From: Quercus robur
Taxonomy: Eukaryota; Streptophyta; Magnoliopsida; Fagales; Fagaceae
Direction of reading: 5' to 3'
NCBI RefSeq assembly: GCF_932294415.1
Contig: NC_065543.1
Coordinates: 961,976-1,025,975 of the forward strand
Length of the DNA: 64,000 nucleotides
The notes under the pieces are model-generated. The model worked only from the letters and a program-made list of their open reading frames with translations, was not told where the DNA came from and did not search any database. A program made the position numbers and the translations under genes. Positions 1 through 11,442 of the stretch are shown piece after piece. Position 1 is the first letter of the stretch; every line of letters starts with the position of its first letter.

Positions 1-291
1 AGCGTCCCGTCGCACTTGTTTGCTCGGGGCGTTACTCTCCTGTGGTCCGTCATTATTTCTCCTTTCCTCACTGTTCCCTTCTTGATCTTCTCCTTGACTA
101 TTCACCGCGGCACTCTTTTGATTCAGCTGCTCTACCAGGTCGTGGTTTTATTTGGTGAGGCGCTCCACGGCTGCGGCGAGCGTCTTGACCTGTCTCTCGA
201 GGGCAGTCGTAGGGGCTTCTTCTTGGACGTCATTTGTGGTTGCCATCGAGCGTGTGAGTACCATGTAACTCTTTTGTCTAGGAAACGCGAT

Positions 292-308
292 TCCCACAGA
301 CGGCGCCA
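292..308 (-). other. Primer-binding site of the left-edge LTR element
   Basis: The minus strand reads TGGCGCCGTCTGTGGGA two bases inside the LTR end. The same 17-mer follows the 5' LTR of the unrelated element at 43213, so both use the same primer type, resembling the 3' end of an Asp-type tRNA over its first bases. Confidence 0.65.
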
Positions 309-310
309 AC

Positions 311-829
311 TGATGACGTCTAAAATTGTCACCAATGGGTCACACCGTACTCGCGACTCGAATCGAACCTGCACGACAAGAACAATCGACGGAAGTCCTT
401 CGGAGAGCACCGGTGTGGTGCCGGCCAAAGGTTCTCCGACGGTCAAGTTAGAATTGTTCTGTTTTACTTAGAGCGTTAGAGAGGGTCAATTAAAGCGTAC
501 CTCGATCCCTGAGGGTGGCAGGCCTTTTATAGTGATAAAGGGTTGACTTTTCTCCTTGGTTTCCAAACCTTTTCAATGTGGGATTCTCATACAAATTCCC
601 TTGAGCGTAGTGAGTCAAGATTTCCGTTTTCGGATCATGGGCCCTTACTGGGCCTGTCAGCGATGGGCCTTCAAAGCGCGTGGGATACCCCTTGCACAGG
701 CCCAACAGTCCCAACCCGTCAGGCCCGTTCAAGTGGGCCCGTCAAGCAGGGCCGTCAGGCCCGTTCAGGTGGGCCCGTCGGGCCCATCAGATGGGCCCGT
801 CAGGTATGCCGCATTTCTAACCGTCTTCA
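311..829 (-). repeat. 5' LTR of the left-edge element
   Basis: This is a 519-bp segment with 8-bp termini matching at 7 positions as an inverted repeat. It lies directly beside the primer-binding site. Boundaries were chosen from the TG...CA rule and the terminal inverted repeat; the second LTR is not in the window, so the 829 edge is an inference. Confidence 0.6.
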
Positions 830-1282
830 AATTGTGAATTAATAAGAAATATAAATTACAACTTAATGAGAGAGGAAGCACAAAACTAAGGACTTTTCAG
901 AAAATAGTTTCTAGAAACCTGTATTGTTATTTATTTTTTCTTTTCTTTTTCACTTTTCTATTTTATTTCTTGGCTGAATTAATATTTTGATTAACACAAC
1001 GAAAGGCAACAGAACCCCTTCCATCTAATTCTATCTCCTCAACTAACAAAGACAGAGGAGAGGGCTATACTAGTTGTTAATTAACATGATCGAACATGAG
1101 ACAGACTTAAAAAATATAAGGATAAATTTAGTTTGATATCAAGAGGATAGACCATTTCGGAGAAGCTGCTGAATAGAAGGATTGCAAACAGGATTACTAT
1201 ATTATTTCACTAATTTTTATCTGAATTAATTTATATCTGATTTTGATATTGTGTTATTTATTTATTGCAAGGAAAAAGAAAT
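830..1282. other. AT-rich 5' flank of the NLR gene
   Basis: This is AT-rich DNA without a recognisable gene. It probably contains the NLR promoter and 5' UTR, but I cannot fix a TATA box or transcription start. Confidence 0.4.
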
Positions 1283-1582
1283 ATGGGTAGACAGAGAGAT
1301 CAATTTTGGGATCATGCTAAGAATGAAAATGGCCGTTTCAAATGTAATTATTGTCAACAAGATTTTCCTGGAGGTGCATCAAGGATTAAAGCACACTTGG
1401 CCGGAATTCCAGGTCATGACATTAAGGCATGTAATGCCGTGCCTCAAGATGTTCAAGAAAAAGCTCAAGCAACCCAAAAAAAAAGAGAAGCTCAAGTAAC
1501 TCAAGGGACCAACAAAAAACTTAAAAGTGTATCAACCTCAACTTCAAAATCAAAAACTAAGACAATTAAAATTGTCACACAG
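1283..1582 (+). CDS. Exon 1: BED-type zinc finger
   Basis: One hundred codons start at ATG 1283 (MGRQRDQFWDH). The BED signature is present: aromatic FW, then CNYC, then a spaced H (KAHLAG) and a final C (IKAC), giving a C-x2-C...H...C finger of the sort fused to plant NLRs. A Lys/Ser/Thr-rich linker follows, ending exactly at a CAG|GT donor. The BED finger is thought to act as an integrated decoy or nucleic-acid-binding module in such receptors. The exon itself is intact, so a short BED protein could still be made even though the receptor frame is broken downstream. Confidence 0.75.
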
Positions 1583-4500
1583 GTGATTCTCTAGTCCCAA
1601 CTCTATACATAGTTGTTTATTTCTAACAGTTCCAATACTTTTTAGGAAAAATATTAGTACACACTGGTGGTTGCACACAACCCTACACACACACTTTTTG
1701 CACTGAAATCTAATTTCAGTGCAAACAGTGTGTGTGCACAACAACAAGTGTGAAATAAACATTGCTCTACTTTTTAACCCTTTGCAAATATTTTCACACT
1801 ATTTTCTCTTTGTGTAGGGTAAGGAAGAATATAGGGCTGAAATTATCCTCAATGATGTTGTGGACAGACTAATAGCCAAAGTGTCTTCACTTGCACTGAG
1901 TATATTGATTTTGAGTTGAGTTTCAAGGTGGAGTTGATAAATCTTCTTGAAACATTATTCAAGATTAAATTCGTGTTAGGTGATGCTCAAAAGAGGCAGT
2001 CAAGTGATGAGTCTATGGGGATTTGGTTAACGGAGCTTAGAAATGTAGCTTATGATGCTGATAATGTGCTAGATGAGTTTAGCTATGAGAGTTTTTGGCA
2101 AAAGGTATGGATTCAAAATCAAATGATGGATCAGGTACGTAACTTTTCATTATGCAATCTTGATAAAGTTAAGACCATCAAACAATTGTTGGATATAATT
2201 GTGAATGATGTAGCTAACTCTGATCTTAGAATGGAGTTGGTGAGTTCAGTCCCCAAAATTAGTTTGGACATGAATATAGACTCCCTCCTCGATGATTCAA
2301 AAGTTATAGGAAGAGAATATGATATCAAAAAAATAGTAAACTTACTTATTAGTTCAAGCAATCAAAAGGATATCTCTGTTCTCCCTATAGTGGGTATGGC
2401 AGGTATCGGAAAGACAACTTTAGCGAAACTTGTGTATAACAATGAACTGTTAAAGAAACATTTTGATGTACTAGCGTGGGTAAATGTTGGTAAAAATTTT
2501 GATGTTGAAGGGATTTTAAGAGAGATTCTTAAATCTCTTGGAGAAGACTTGGGTGATTGTTGGGGGCGAAAAAATTTTGATAAAGTACTTGAAATATGTG
2601 CAGAAATTTTGTGGGCGAAAAAATATCTTCTCATACTTGATGATGTGCAAAATGAAGATCCTAAGAAATGGGATACTTTAAAGGGTTACTTATTAAAGTT
2701 TAATTCCAATACAGGAAATAATATTGTTATTACAACTTGTAGTGATAATGTGGGGCAAATCATGAAGATACATCCCCCACATCACTTAGAGAAGTTATCA
2801 AAAGATGATTGTTGGTCTATAATGAAAAAAAGAACATTCATAGATGGAAGAATTCCATTAGATTTGGAGGTTATTGGCAGGGAAATTGCTAAAAGATGTG
2901 GAGGGGTTCCATTGACTGCAAGAGTTTTAGGGGGAATAATGTGCTTTAAATTTGATAAAAGCAAATGGCTGGAGATCCAAAATAATAAAATTTGGGATTT
3001 GTTGGATGAAGATAATAGTGACATCTTTCATGTGCTTAAGTTATGCTTTGATCATCTTCCAACGCCATCTTTAAAACGATGTTTTGCATATTGTGCAATA
3101 TTCCCTAAAGATTATGACATGCAAAAGGATGAATTAATTCAGTATTGGATGGCTGAAGGGTTTCTTGAGCCTGCTAAAGAAGCTAATATGGTGATGGAAG
3201 ATATTGGCAACATGTATTTCAATATTTTGTTGGCCACTTCCTTTTTCCAAAATGCTAGAAAGGATGCCTACGGTAATATTATTAGCTGCAAAATGCATGA
3301 TTTGGTGCATGACTTTGCACTCTCAATTTCAAAATTTGAAACTCTAATCTGGGAGCAAGATTCAGTGGATAATGGTAGTAGCATACACCCTTTATTTGCC
3401 CGACTTGATGGCAAAACAACACTAGGAAGTTCATTTAGTGAAGTTGATTATACAAAATTGCGCACGTTAATTTCAGAAAATTTCAACTTTGACATCATGT
3501 CATCAAATTTTAAATGCTTACGTGTTTTAAAATTATCCAGGGATGGTAGAATGGAGTTGCCAGATTCAATTGAGCAATTAATACATTTGAGGCTTCTTCA
3601 CATCTCAAACTCCTTTACTATATTATTACCAAAATCCATCACCAAACTCTACAATTTGCAAACTTTAAGAATTGAAGGCGATGTAGAAGAGCTTCCGGAA
3701 GACCTAAGCAATTTGATTAACTTAAGACATATTCATATTAATTCTTCTATAGAAAAACCTAAAAATATTGGGCGGTTGACTTGCCTTCAAACATTGCAAT
3801 TTTTTTGTGTGGGTCCAGATGAAGGTTATCGGATTAAAGAATTGGGATGTTTGAAGAATCTCAGAGGAGAAATAAAAATAAGGAATCTAGGGTACGTGGA
3901 CGGTGAGGAAGAAGCCAAAAGTGCAAAATTAAAAGAAAAGGAAATATTCAACTTGGGATTATACTGGGATCAGGGTTCTGATAAAGATGAAAAGGTGTTG
4001 GAAGGCCTCTATCCTCACCCAAATTTGAAAAGCTTAACAATCAAATCCTATAGCGGAAAGAAATTCCCAGCGGGTTGTTGGTTTGTCTTCGCTATATCAC
4101 AATTTGATTGAGATCAATTTGAGATATTGTATGGAATGTGAAGAAGTTCCCACTCTGGGGCAATTACCCTGTCTTAGGGTTCTTGAAATAATAGGAATGG
4201 GGAAGGTAAGATGTATAGGAAGTGAGTATAACTTTTACAGTGATGGAAGTTACAGAAATACTACTACATTATTTCCGGCATTGAGAATACTCAAATTGGA
4301 GGGGATGAAAACCCTAGAAGAGTGGAAGGATGCAAAGGAGTTGACAACCGCAGATGAGGTGTTGTTGGTGTTTCCTTGCCTTGAGGAGTTGACCCTTAGA
4401 AGTTGTTATAAACTGAGAGATTTGCCAGAATCACTGCACACCTGCGTTTCCCTTCAAAAGTTGGTAGTACAGGATTGTCATAAGCTAAGGTCATTGCCAG

Positions 4501-4940
4501 GTGTCCCATCCATAATAAGGTGTGGTATTGAAGACCTACACAGTGGGTTACAGTGTGTTGAATATTTGGAGAATGGTTATTGTCGTCTGCCTTCTTCTTC
4601 TACCTCCTCCATTCACCCCTCCCTCCAAAAGCTAAAGCTCAAATTGTATTCTCTCAACTCTCTCTTGGTCCTGGACCAAATTCAATATTTCATTGCCCTT
4701 AAAATTCTGTGGATAGAGGGATCTTATCAGATGGCAGCTTTGCCAGAGTGGTTGGGCAATCTTTCCTCTCTTCAATGGCTGTGTATTGTGAGTTGCTGGA
4801 ATTTGGTGCATCTGCCCACCGAGGAAACCATGCGACGCCTCACCCAATTGAAAACGCTGATCATTTATGAATGCCCCAAATTTGAAGACAATGAGCGGAT
4901 CAAGATTAGCCACGTTCCATGGGTTAAAATCAATCAGTAA
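1283..4940 (+). pseudogene. BED zinc finger-NB-ARC-LRR (NLR) resistance gene, frame-broken
   Basis: This is an intracellular immune receptor of the coiled-coil NLR class with an N-terminal BED zinc finger. Exon 1 (1283-1582) encodes the BED domain. An intron follows (GT at 1583, AG at 1816-1817, phase 0), then a large exon from 1818. NB-ARC motifs are in order: P-loop GMAGIGKTT (codons 160-168 counted from 1916), kinase-2 [13 protein letters not shown]-like [12 protein letters not shown] (GLPL), RNBS-D with [13 protein letters not shown], and MHD as KMHDLVHD. LRRs of the RGA type follow to the stop at 4940. Two frame breaks are visible. Exon 2 opens in the expected frame ([15 protein letters not shown]) but stops near 1915, while the CC/NB-ARC continues in another frame. 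A second break near 4065-4085 shifts the LRR into the frame ending at 4940. The kinase-2 Trp typical of CNLs (LDDVW) is Gln here. Two sequencing indels could give the same picture. Confidence 0.8.
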
Positions 4941-5106
4941 GTCTACTCATACTACCCAACTATTTCCTCTTCTTTTATTCTCTTATATTTGTAATGGGTG
5001 AGAGTATTCTGGTATAAATACTTAATTGGACCCGATTAAGAAAATATATAGATACTACAATTTGGGTTAATGGTTCTTCAAATAAATAGTACAAATTAAT
5101 CTCACA
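4936..5106 (+). repeat. Direct duplication, copy 1 (NLR stop region)
   Basis: About 170 bp beginning CAGTAAGTCTACTCATACTA at the end of the NLR exon recurs at 6000-6170 with scattered differences and small indels. The copy covers the stop codon surroundings and the start of the 3' UTR. Confidence 0.7.
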
Positions 5107-5999
5107 AACCCTTCTGCTTACACTTAATAAATCCAATTCTGTTTTTTTTTTTTTTTTTTTTTTCAATTTATGAAATTATTTGCAATCATTTGAAAAAAGC
5201 TTTTAAAACAAGAGTTTAATTAGAAATTTTGTGATGGCTACTATTCAAATTGGCTTGCCGCTATTCAAATTTTTGTTGCTGCAAATTACCAAATAATTAG
5301 AAGCATAGTCTATTTAACAATTTTTTGATTGTTACCTATTGTCTTGCTACTATCGAATTTCTGTTTGCTAGCCTATTTTCTTTCTACAAATTTTTCTAGA
5401 CATTGGGAAATTTGGAATATTGAATCAATCACTGTTAGAGCTGTCCACATACTCATTATTTCGCTTAGCATTTTGATACTGTAAGAGTTCATGGATCAGT
5501 TCTTTTGCTTACGGCTGTCTAAAACTTGACAGTAGATTTTATTGATTTGCACTGGGTCATAATTGCTCTGTTTATGAGGGTGGATTTATTGTGGAAAATG
5601 GTGCTTAGTTGCATAAGAATGAGAAATTGGGTGGGTGAAGGTCTTGCTGATTTTTCATTTCATGTTTGGGTTGGGAGGTCAGTTTTACTAAGGGACCAGG
5701 AAATTATGTGATCCTCATTCCTACTACTACAAGCAATTTTTTTTTTTTTTGGGTAAAATTAAAATTAAAATTTCAAACAGCATTGAAGGTGCTGATGGTT
5801 CTAATATAGATATGGTTTTTACCTTTTGAAGGGAGGAGCCATATTGCTCTGATTTCAAACAGCAAGAAGTTTGCTTCTAATTTACTTGATGACAACCGAT
5901 GCCAAGGTACTTCAGGTTTTCTTTCACTTACCATTTCAATTATGTGTACATAATTTACTTCGTAATTGGTCATTTACAAAACCCAATTCAGTTCAATGC
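5107..5999. other. Region downstream of the NLR
   Basis: AT-rich sequence with a poly-T run (about 5143-5163). No gene is recognised. It may be NLR 3' UTR or intron. Confidence 0.35.
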
Positions 6000-6170
6000 T
6001 CAGTAAGTCTACTCATACTACCCTATATCCTCTTCTATTCTCTTATATTCGTAATGGGTGAGAGTATTCCTGATATGAATATTAATTGGATGCCACTAAT
6101 GAAATATATAAATACTACAATTTGGTTTAATGGTTTTGAAATAAATAGTAGAATTAATCTCACCAAAGAG
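6000..6170 (+). repeat. Direct duplication, copy 2
   Basis: Second copy of the 4936-5106 segment, in the same orientation about 1.06 kb downstream. The first 20 bases are identical; the rest shows substitutions and short indels. It may be the remnant of a second tandem NLR 3' end. Confidence 0.7.
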
Positions 6171-8119
6171 TTTTATGTCAAACCATTAATTCATATTTAT
6201 TTAACATATTTTGCAGCATAGCTTTTGTGTATCTTCAAATTTTAGCTCTATTTTATTGTGGTTCTTCCATTATGGTTGGATTTCTTTTTGCATATCAAAT
6301 ATTTCTCAGAAACTAAGAAAGTTTTTAGGATTTCATTTGAATTATTGCATTTACTTATGTTTTCATATTCTTTGTTAATATTCAACTCTGATCTGTTTGT
6401 TACAGTTGCACTCCCTGCATTGAAAATTTCGCAATACTAAAGTTGTTGTGCATGGGAGAGGAGGATTCTAGAAAAATTTTCTACAAGACCAGATACTTTC
6501 AAGCCAAAATTGGAAGGTTGTTTCAACTCCAATTTTGATGAAATTTCCTAATGAAAAGAGCTTCGTGTTGACTGGTGACTGGTGTTGTTACTTGAAATTC
6601 CTCTCCATTTGCTTGAATGCTAAAGCCCACTTGGTGGGATCTTTTCTTCTTTTTATTATTGTTGGTATCTTAGTGTGATGAATATTTGTTGTAATCCAAG
6701 AATGACATGTTTTTGTTTTCTTTGTAGCCGATAACGTTTGTTTTAGAGAAGATTGTTGTAAACTCATATTCTATAGTGGAAGATTTTACTGGACTAGGTC
6801 CCGTGGTTTTTTCCTTCTCATTGAAGGGTTTTCCACGTAAAAATTTGGTGTCTTGATTATGGATTGTTGCTGAATTATTTATTTATATTTATTATTGTGC
6901 TTTGCTAATTTATTTGAAATATCCATCAAATTTGCACAAAGAAGGAAAAAGCAAATAATTATGTGTTGAATTAATTGGCTATCATTATCCATATGCGGTA
7001 TAGGAAATATTTTTCAACCAAATGCAGGAGGATTTTTTTTTTTTTAAATGTCTTACTGCCTTCACTTCAATGTCACCCCTCCATGCCTCCATTTGGATTT
7101 TGAGTTACCATTTTGTTTGCATTTGAAAGATAAACTTATAAAAGCCATGATGTAGGCAACTGAACAAGGACTCGTGTTATCATAATGCATGCTTCTTGGT
7201 GAAGTGAACCTAGCGGGAATCATCATAGTTTGTGACTTTGTTCCATTTCCATCTGAATAAGGACACATACTTTGCCCTCGTTTCATTCCTTCTTTCTTTA
7301 TCAGGCCAAACTGACGGCAATTAGGGCAAAGAGGTTTGCTAGGGGGTGTTTTATTTTTTTGCTATATAACATTTAAAACGGGCCGAAGCCCACCAACCCA
7401 TTCTCATTGAGAAATTCAGGCTTGATAGAAGATTAATCCATTGAAGCTCTTGAAGTGCATCTTGAAAACAAGTTCATTGGAGGTGGTCCTTTAGATAGAG
7501 GCGTCAGTTGGAAGACACTAGTGCTGAGGTTGTCAACTCAATAACTTGCATCAAAGTTGGATATCCAGGATGCTATTGCTACTTGATACTTCTTTGAAAT
7601 GAAGAAGGAAAAAAAAAGGTAGGACTAGCTAGGAAGTCTAGAGGTTGTGTATGATATGTGTTTGTCAATTCCACAGTTCCTTCTCATCATATAGATGAGT
7701 ACAGGAGAAGGGTGGCAATCTTAATCTTGAATATTTCTTATCCTTTCATGCTATCAATTCCATTGCACTACTCTGCACTTATAGAGTTGCACATTGTTCT
7801 ACCTTTAAAAAAGAGTACAAGGTTTTTTTTTTTTTTTTTTTCTTCAAAATTTTTTGGGGCATGCAAAATGTCCTATGCAATGTACATATAATATTTAAGT
7901 TACTTCATATTTCGTACTTCTATAAACCTCTATAGCTATTTTGTACATTAGTGTATGGTTTTCCCTTGGAATTTTGGTTGTAGAAATTATATATTTTCCA
8001 CTGTTGGTTTAAAACAGTTGCAGATATAATTTTGTCATGCACTGCAGTAATTGGTTTTCATAACTTGTGAATCAGGTCTTAAACATGGATAGGCATGAGT
8101 ATATGTTGTTCAGGTCCTA
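6171..8119. other. Intergenic AT-rich DNA
   Basis: No coding exon, RNA gene or element terminus could be supported here. Poly-T runs occur near 7027-7046 and 7825-7842. Short open frames have no recognisable domains. Confidence 0.35.
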
Positions 8120-8282
8120 TTCAAGGTTATCGATTCCGTATCGTATCGGCTGGTACGGCCGGAATATACCGTACTGGCCAGCAATCTGGTACGCTCGACC
8201 CCCCTGTTTCGTACCAGAAAAAATACCAGCCGTACCAGTGAAATCCGGCTGTACCGGCCGGTAATTGGATACCGGACCGAAA
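8120..8282. repeat. Cluster of GTACCGG/CCGGTAC palindromic motifs
   Basis: About 160 bp packed with overlapping palindrome-like words such as GGTACGGCCGG, ACCGTACTGG and GTACCGGCCGGT, GC-rich against an AT-rich background. It is followed by a T/C-rich tract (8290-8338). It looks like part of a small repeat or foldback element; the family is not identified. Confidence 0.5.
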
Positions 8283-8372
8283 CATGAAATATATCTTCTT
8301 CTTTTTTTCTTTTTTTTTTCTTTTTTTTTTTTCTTTTAGTTGATGTTAAAGTTTAAAACTATGAATTATTTG

Positions 8373-9469
8373 TGAAAGTTCAAAAACGTGTACCAATACA
8401 CTTTTGAACGTTTAGACCCCCAAAAATTAACTTAACCAACACAAGCAATATGTTAAACAACAAGTGTGCGGAAACTTAACATATTCTATAATGTGAAATA
8501 GGATAAAAACTATCTAAGCCATAACATAATAAAATCACAGCAGATAATAAAAAGGCAGAGATAGAGAGGAAGGAAGATGCAAACACAAAGATAACACCCG
8601 ATGTGTTATCGAAGAGGAAACCGAAGACCTCGGCGAAAAACCTCTCCGCCGCCCTCCAAGCGGTAATCAATCCACTAGAAAATACAGTTGGGATACAAGG
8701 ACAGCAATAGACCCTCCAAGCCTAATCTACCCAGTGCACCTAAGCCCTCCAAGCTTCTTGCTCCAACGAGGTTGCGCCGAACCTTTTTCTTTTCTAGCTT
8801 TCCGGATTCCGCTATTAGACCGTAGCATCAACCAATGAATATTGGCTCCTTCCTAACTGCTTCCCAGAACTCCAAACGACTGTCTCACAGAGATGATAAT
8901 GGTGAGAACCAGGTTTGGTATAATGCCTCTCAAGGTTTTGACAATGGAGAGGAAGAGAGTGAGGGATTTTGATGAGACTCTAAGGTAGGGATTGTGTGTG
9001 AAACAATCTTGTTTTTCTTTAGGGTTTCTCTCTCAAAATTCTCTCTGGAAGCTCTCTTTCAATCGTGGGTTAAAGGGGTATTTATACTGGAGTGAAGAGG
9101 AATGTGAAACGTCAGGATTTTACAAAACAGGGGTGGCTCGCGGCTTGACTAAGTCGCGAGATCCAGTCGTGAGTTAACCGTATGGCCAGTTGTCCTGTTT
9201 TGTCCTGTAATGCTCCAGCTAGCATGACTGTTCATCTTCCAGCATGCTTGGCACGTGTGCAGCTTCTGGCGGCTTGCAGCCGCGAGTCCACCCGCGAGTC
9301 CCAGCCGCGACACTCTGTTTTCTTGCACACTCTTTAGCAATCTTCACTCTATCTCACTCACTACCCTTACAACAAACCCACCTAAATACAGGGTTACTAA
9401 ATGCTGAATTACAAGCAAATTTGGCACGGAATAAAGCCAATTAGATGGTTGAATAAATTCAACCTTACA
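8373..9469 (-). repeat. 3' LTR of element A (family 1)
   Basis: A 1097-bp LTR. On the plus strand it starts TGAAAGTTC and ends CCTTACA. It contains the family landmarks: the ATGTGTTATCGAAGAGG block, TATAAATA on the minus strand, and TCGCGA-rich words near 9130-9310. It is followed by the polypurine tract complement. Confidence 0.85.
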
Positions 9470-9470
9470 A

Positions 9471-9483
9471 TCTCCCCCTTTGG
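9471..9483 (-). other. Polypurine tract of element A
   Basis: The minus strand reads CCAAAGGGGGAGA immediately upstream of the 3' LTR. This is the expected priming site for plus-strand DNA synthesis. The same tract is found in elements B and C. Confidence 0.75.
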
Positions 9484-10296
9484 CTATTCCGTGACAAAAC
9501 CCCTAAAACAGACTCTAGACTTAACATGTGAGTTGGGAACAGTTGAACAAAACTCACTCACACCTAACTCTAGAAGCTGTGAAGCACTTGAATCATATGA
9601 ACATAAACTCCTGAAACACAACAATACACCATGATCATTGTAAGCAGAAAATTATAAATGCATATGAAACAGGCAATAAGAGATCAAGCAAAGATGGAGT
9701 TAATAAACAAACCATGGCTTGATCAACCAAGTGAACACCACAAGGTAGTGATCACAATGCTCATTCACACTTGGAATGAACACAAGGACATACAAGTTAA
9801 CAAGCACAAGGCAAGACACTTGTATGCTCAACACTCAACCAATGCATAGCACACAAGGCATATGCATCTAGGAACAATCCTACAAGGGCACAAGAGTGAC
9901 AGTACATAAACCAAAATGCAGAACATTTAGATTAAGGTACTGATTACAACATAGCATAAAGGCTGCACTTAAGCAAGGTACATACCATAAAGCCTACAAA
10001 CTATGCATAAAACATTAACCCTAAAAGCTTACAAAAGCACATGGGTACAGACCAACAAATAACCTGAATAACATCAACAAAATATATTAAAGTTTAAACC
10101 AAGAGTGTTAAGAGTTAGGAACATCTATACACCAAAACACAGTGTATCAAAACCATAAAAACCATAAGTTTAGCAGATAAGACTAAGAACAAAAGTATGA
10201 CAAAAGTATGTGTGTACTCCCCCTATCACTATGCACACTTCCCTTTGAACTTTTCTCCCCCTTACTGAATGCTCTCCCCCTTTTTGTCACGAATAG

Positions 10297-11442
10297 CTAA
10301 AGACTCTCGTCCAACTTTCGTTGAATCTCATCTAGCTGATTCTCCATAGTCTCGAGGCGCATTTGGACATGGTTGTTTGTGGAGTAGAGAAGTGCCACAA
10401 GCTCATCAACGCGTTTCTGAATATGCTCAAGTACGCTGCCAACTCTGTCAGTATGAGAAGCAGTTTGTGCTTGCGGAATACCAGCCGGTGAAGCTTCAGG
10501 AACAGCACGTGATGCTGATGTGGTATGTGCAGGTGTCTCTGAGTCAGGGGCAGATGAAGTAACCGGAGAGATGTGAGCACTTCTTGGTGATTTAGAGGAG
10601 TGACTTCTGCTCGCTTGAAGAGTGAACAAGGAAATGGGACGTTGACGAGTCAGCATTTTACCATCTGCAGGAGGAATAATGCCTGCACTAAGAATGAGTT
10701 TCATGACGAGACTGCAAAATGGAATGATTCCTCGAGCTGTAGATCGATACGCGGTCTTCCTCAAGTTGTAGTAGATGTGAGCACATATATCAATGGGGGC
10801 TCCTGTAATGAGGTCACACAGAAATATAGCTCTCCCAAGATTGATGAATGTAGTGTTGGACAGTGGGTAGAGATTGGTGAACATGATCAACTTCAGTGTG
10901 GTCAGCTCAGGTGCAAACTTTGCGGTGCTGATGGAAGTTCCTGCACTGGATACCTCATGATCGTGTCCTAGGATTTGTAAAATTTCTCCAACCTCTGGAT
11001 TTCGTTCATCATAGGGAGTTAAATTCACATTCTGAGGTCTGGTGATGCCGAGAAGATCTGCGATGGAATCTGGGGTAACACAAAACTCTGTTCCTCTGAC
11101 CCAGAAAATGAGGTTAGGTCCAAGATCAGTTGCATTGGAGAAGCATTCTTTGACCAGCTCATCCATTGGATCATCAAAGTTTCCGAACAAGTTTGCCCAG
11201 TCTCGTTTCTCAAAGATTCGAGGGATGAAAGTAGTCCCTAAGGTGTTGAACTCTACTACCCGTTCCACTATAGTGGTTGACTTGTCAAACACATTTGAGT
11301 AGGCGTGTGAGTTAAGGGGAACTCTGAATCTATCCTCATTGGGATCTTGAGATGCCTGAGATGATAGACGAGTCCTTTTAGCAACTGGTGTTGCTGGTTC
11401 GTCAGCAACAATGTCTTTACCCCTAGAAGATCGACGAGACAT
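10297..11442 (-). CDS. Putative plant transposon protein in element A
   Basis: An intact 381-codon frame, starting at the ATG complementary to 11440-11442 (MSRRSSRGKDI); the frame is open further upstream but this is the first start followed by a basic N-terminus. The N-terminal 50 residues are basic and Ser-rich. The middle holds the segment around WVRGTEF, then LLGITRP, typical of the putative plant transposon protein family found in LTR elements. The Ser/Pro/Thr-rich linker is followed by a C-terminal coiled coil (MRLETMENQLDEIQRKLDE). No protease, RT or integrase motifs are present. It lies near the 3' LTR on the element's sense strand. Its biochemical role is unknown. A related, frame-broken copy lies at 61047-62118 in element C. 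Confidence 0.65.
   Translation of the reverse strand: MSRRSSRGKDIVADEPATPVAKRTRLSSQASQDPNEDRFRVPLNSHAYSNVFDKSTTIVERVVEFNTLGTTFIPRIFEKRDWANLFGNFDDPMDELVKECFSNATDLGPNLIFWVRGTEFCVTPDSIADLLGITRPQNVNLTPYDERNPEVGEILQILGHDHEVSSAGTSISTAKFAPELTTLKLIMFTNLYPLSNTTFINLGRAIFLCDLITGAPIDICAHIYYNLRKTAYRSTARGIIPFCSLVMKLILSAGIIPPADGKMLTRQRPISLFTLQASRSHSSKSPRSAHISPVTSSAPDSETPAHTTSASRAVPEASPAGIPQAQTASHTDRVGSVLEHIQKRVDELVALLYSTNNHVQMRLETMENQLDEIQRKLDESL

Larger units (their letters stand above)
1..829 (-). mobile_element. 5' end of an LTR retrotransposon (LTR plus leader), cut by the window edge
   Basis: On the minus strand this reads LTR, then a primer-binding site, then leader DNA running off the left edge. The LTR is bounded by TGAAGACG at its 5' end (complement of 822-829) and CGTCATCA at its 3' end (complement of 311-318), which are near-perfect inverted termini starting TG and ending CA. 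A TATA-like TATAAAAGG sits on the minus strand around 523-533. The upstream part (700-805) is a run of GGGCCCGTCAGG-like short repeats. The primer-binding site type (TGGCGCC...) is common in plant Ty3/Gypsy-like elements. No gag or pol is visible in this short piece, and the open frames across it are not proteins. The flank after the LTR is AATTG at 830-834; its partner would lie outside the window. Confidence 0.7.

Noticed and set aside
16..471. 151-codon open frame at the left edge
   Set aside because: It runs through the PBS and LTR of an LTR element in the antisense direction; no domain.
7062..7286. 74-codon minus-strand frame
   Set aside because: No domain, no splice or promoter context, in AT-rich intergenic DNA.
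9149..9444. Short open frames in the TCGCGA-rich part of the family 1 LTR
   Set aside because: They repeat in every LTR copy on both strands and have no protein features; GC-rich LTR DNA gives them.
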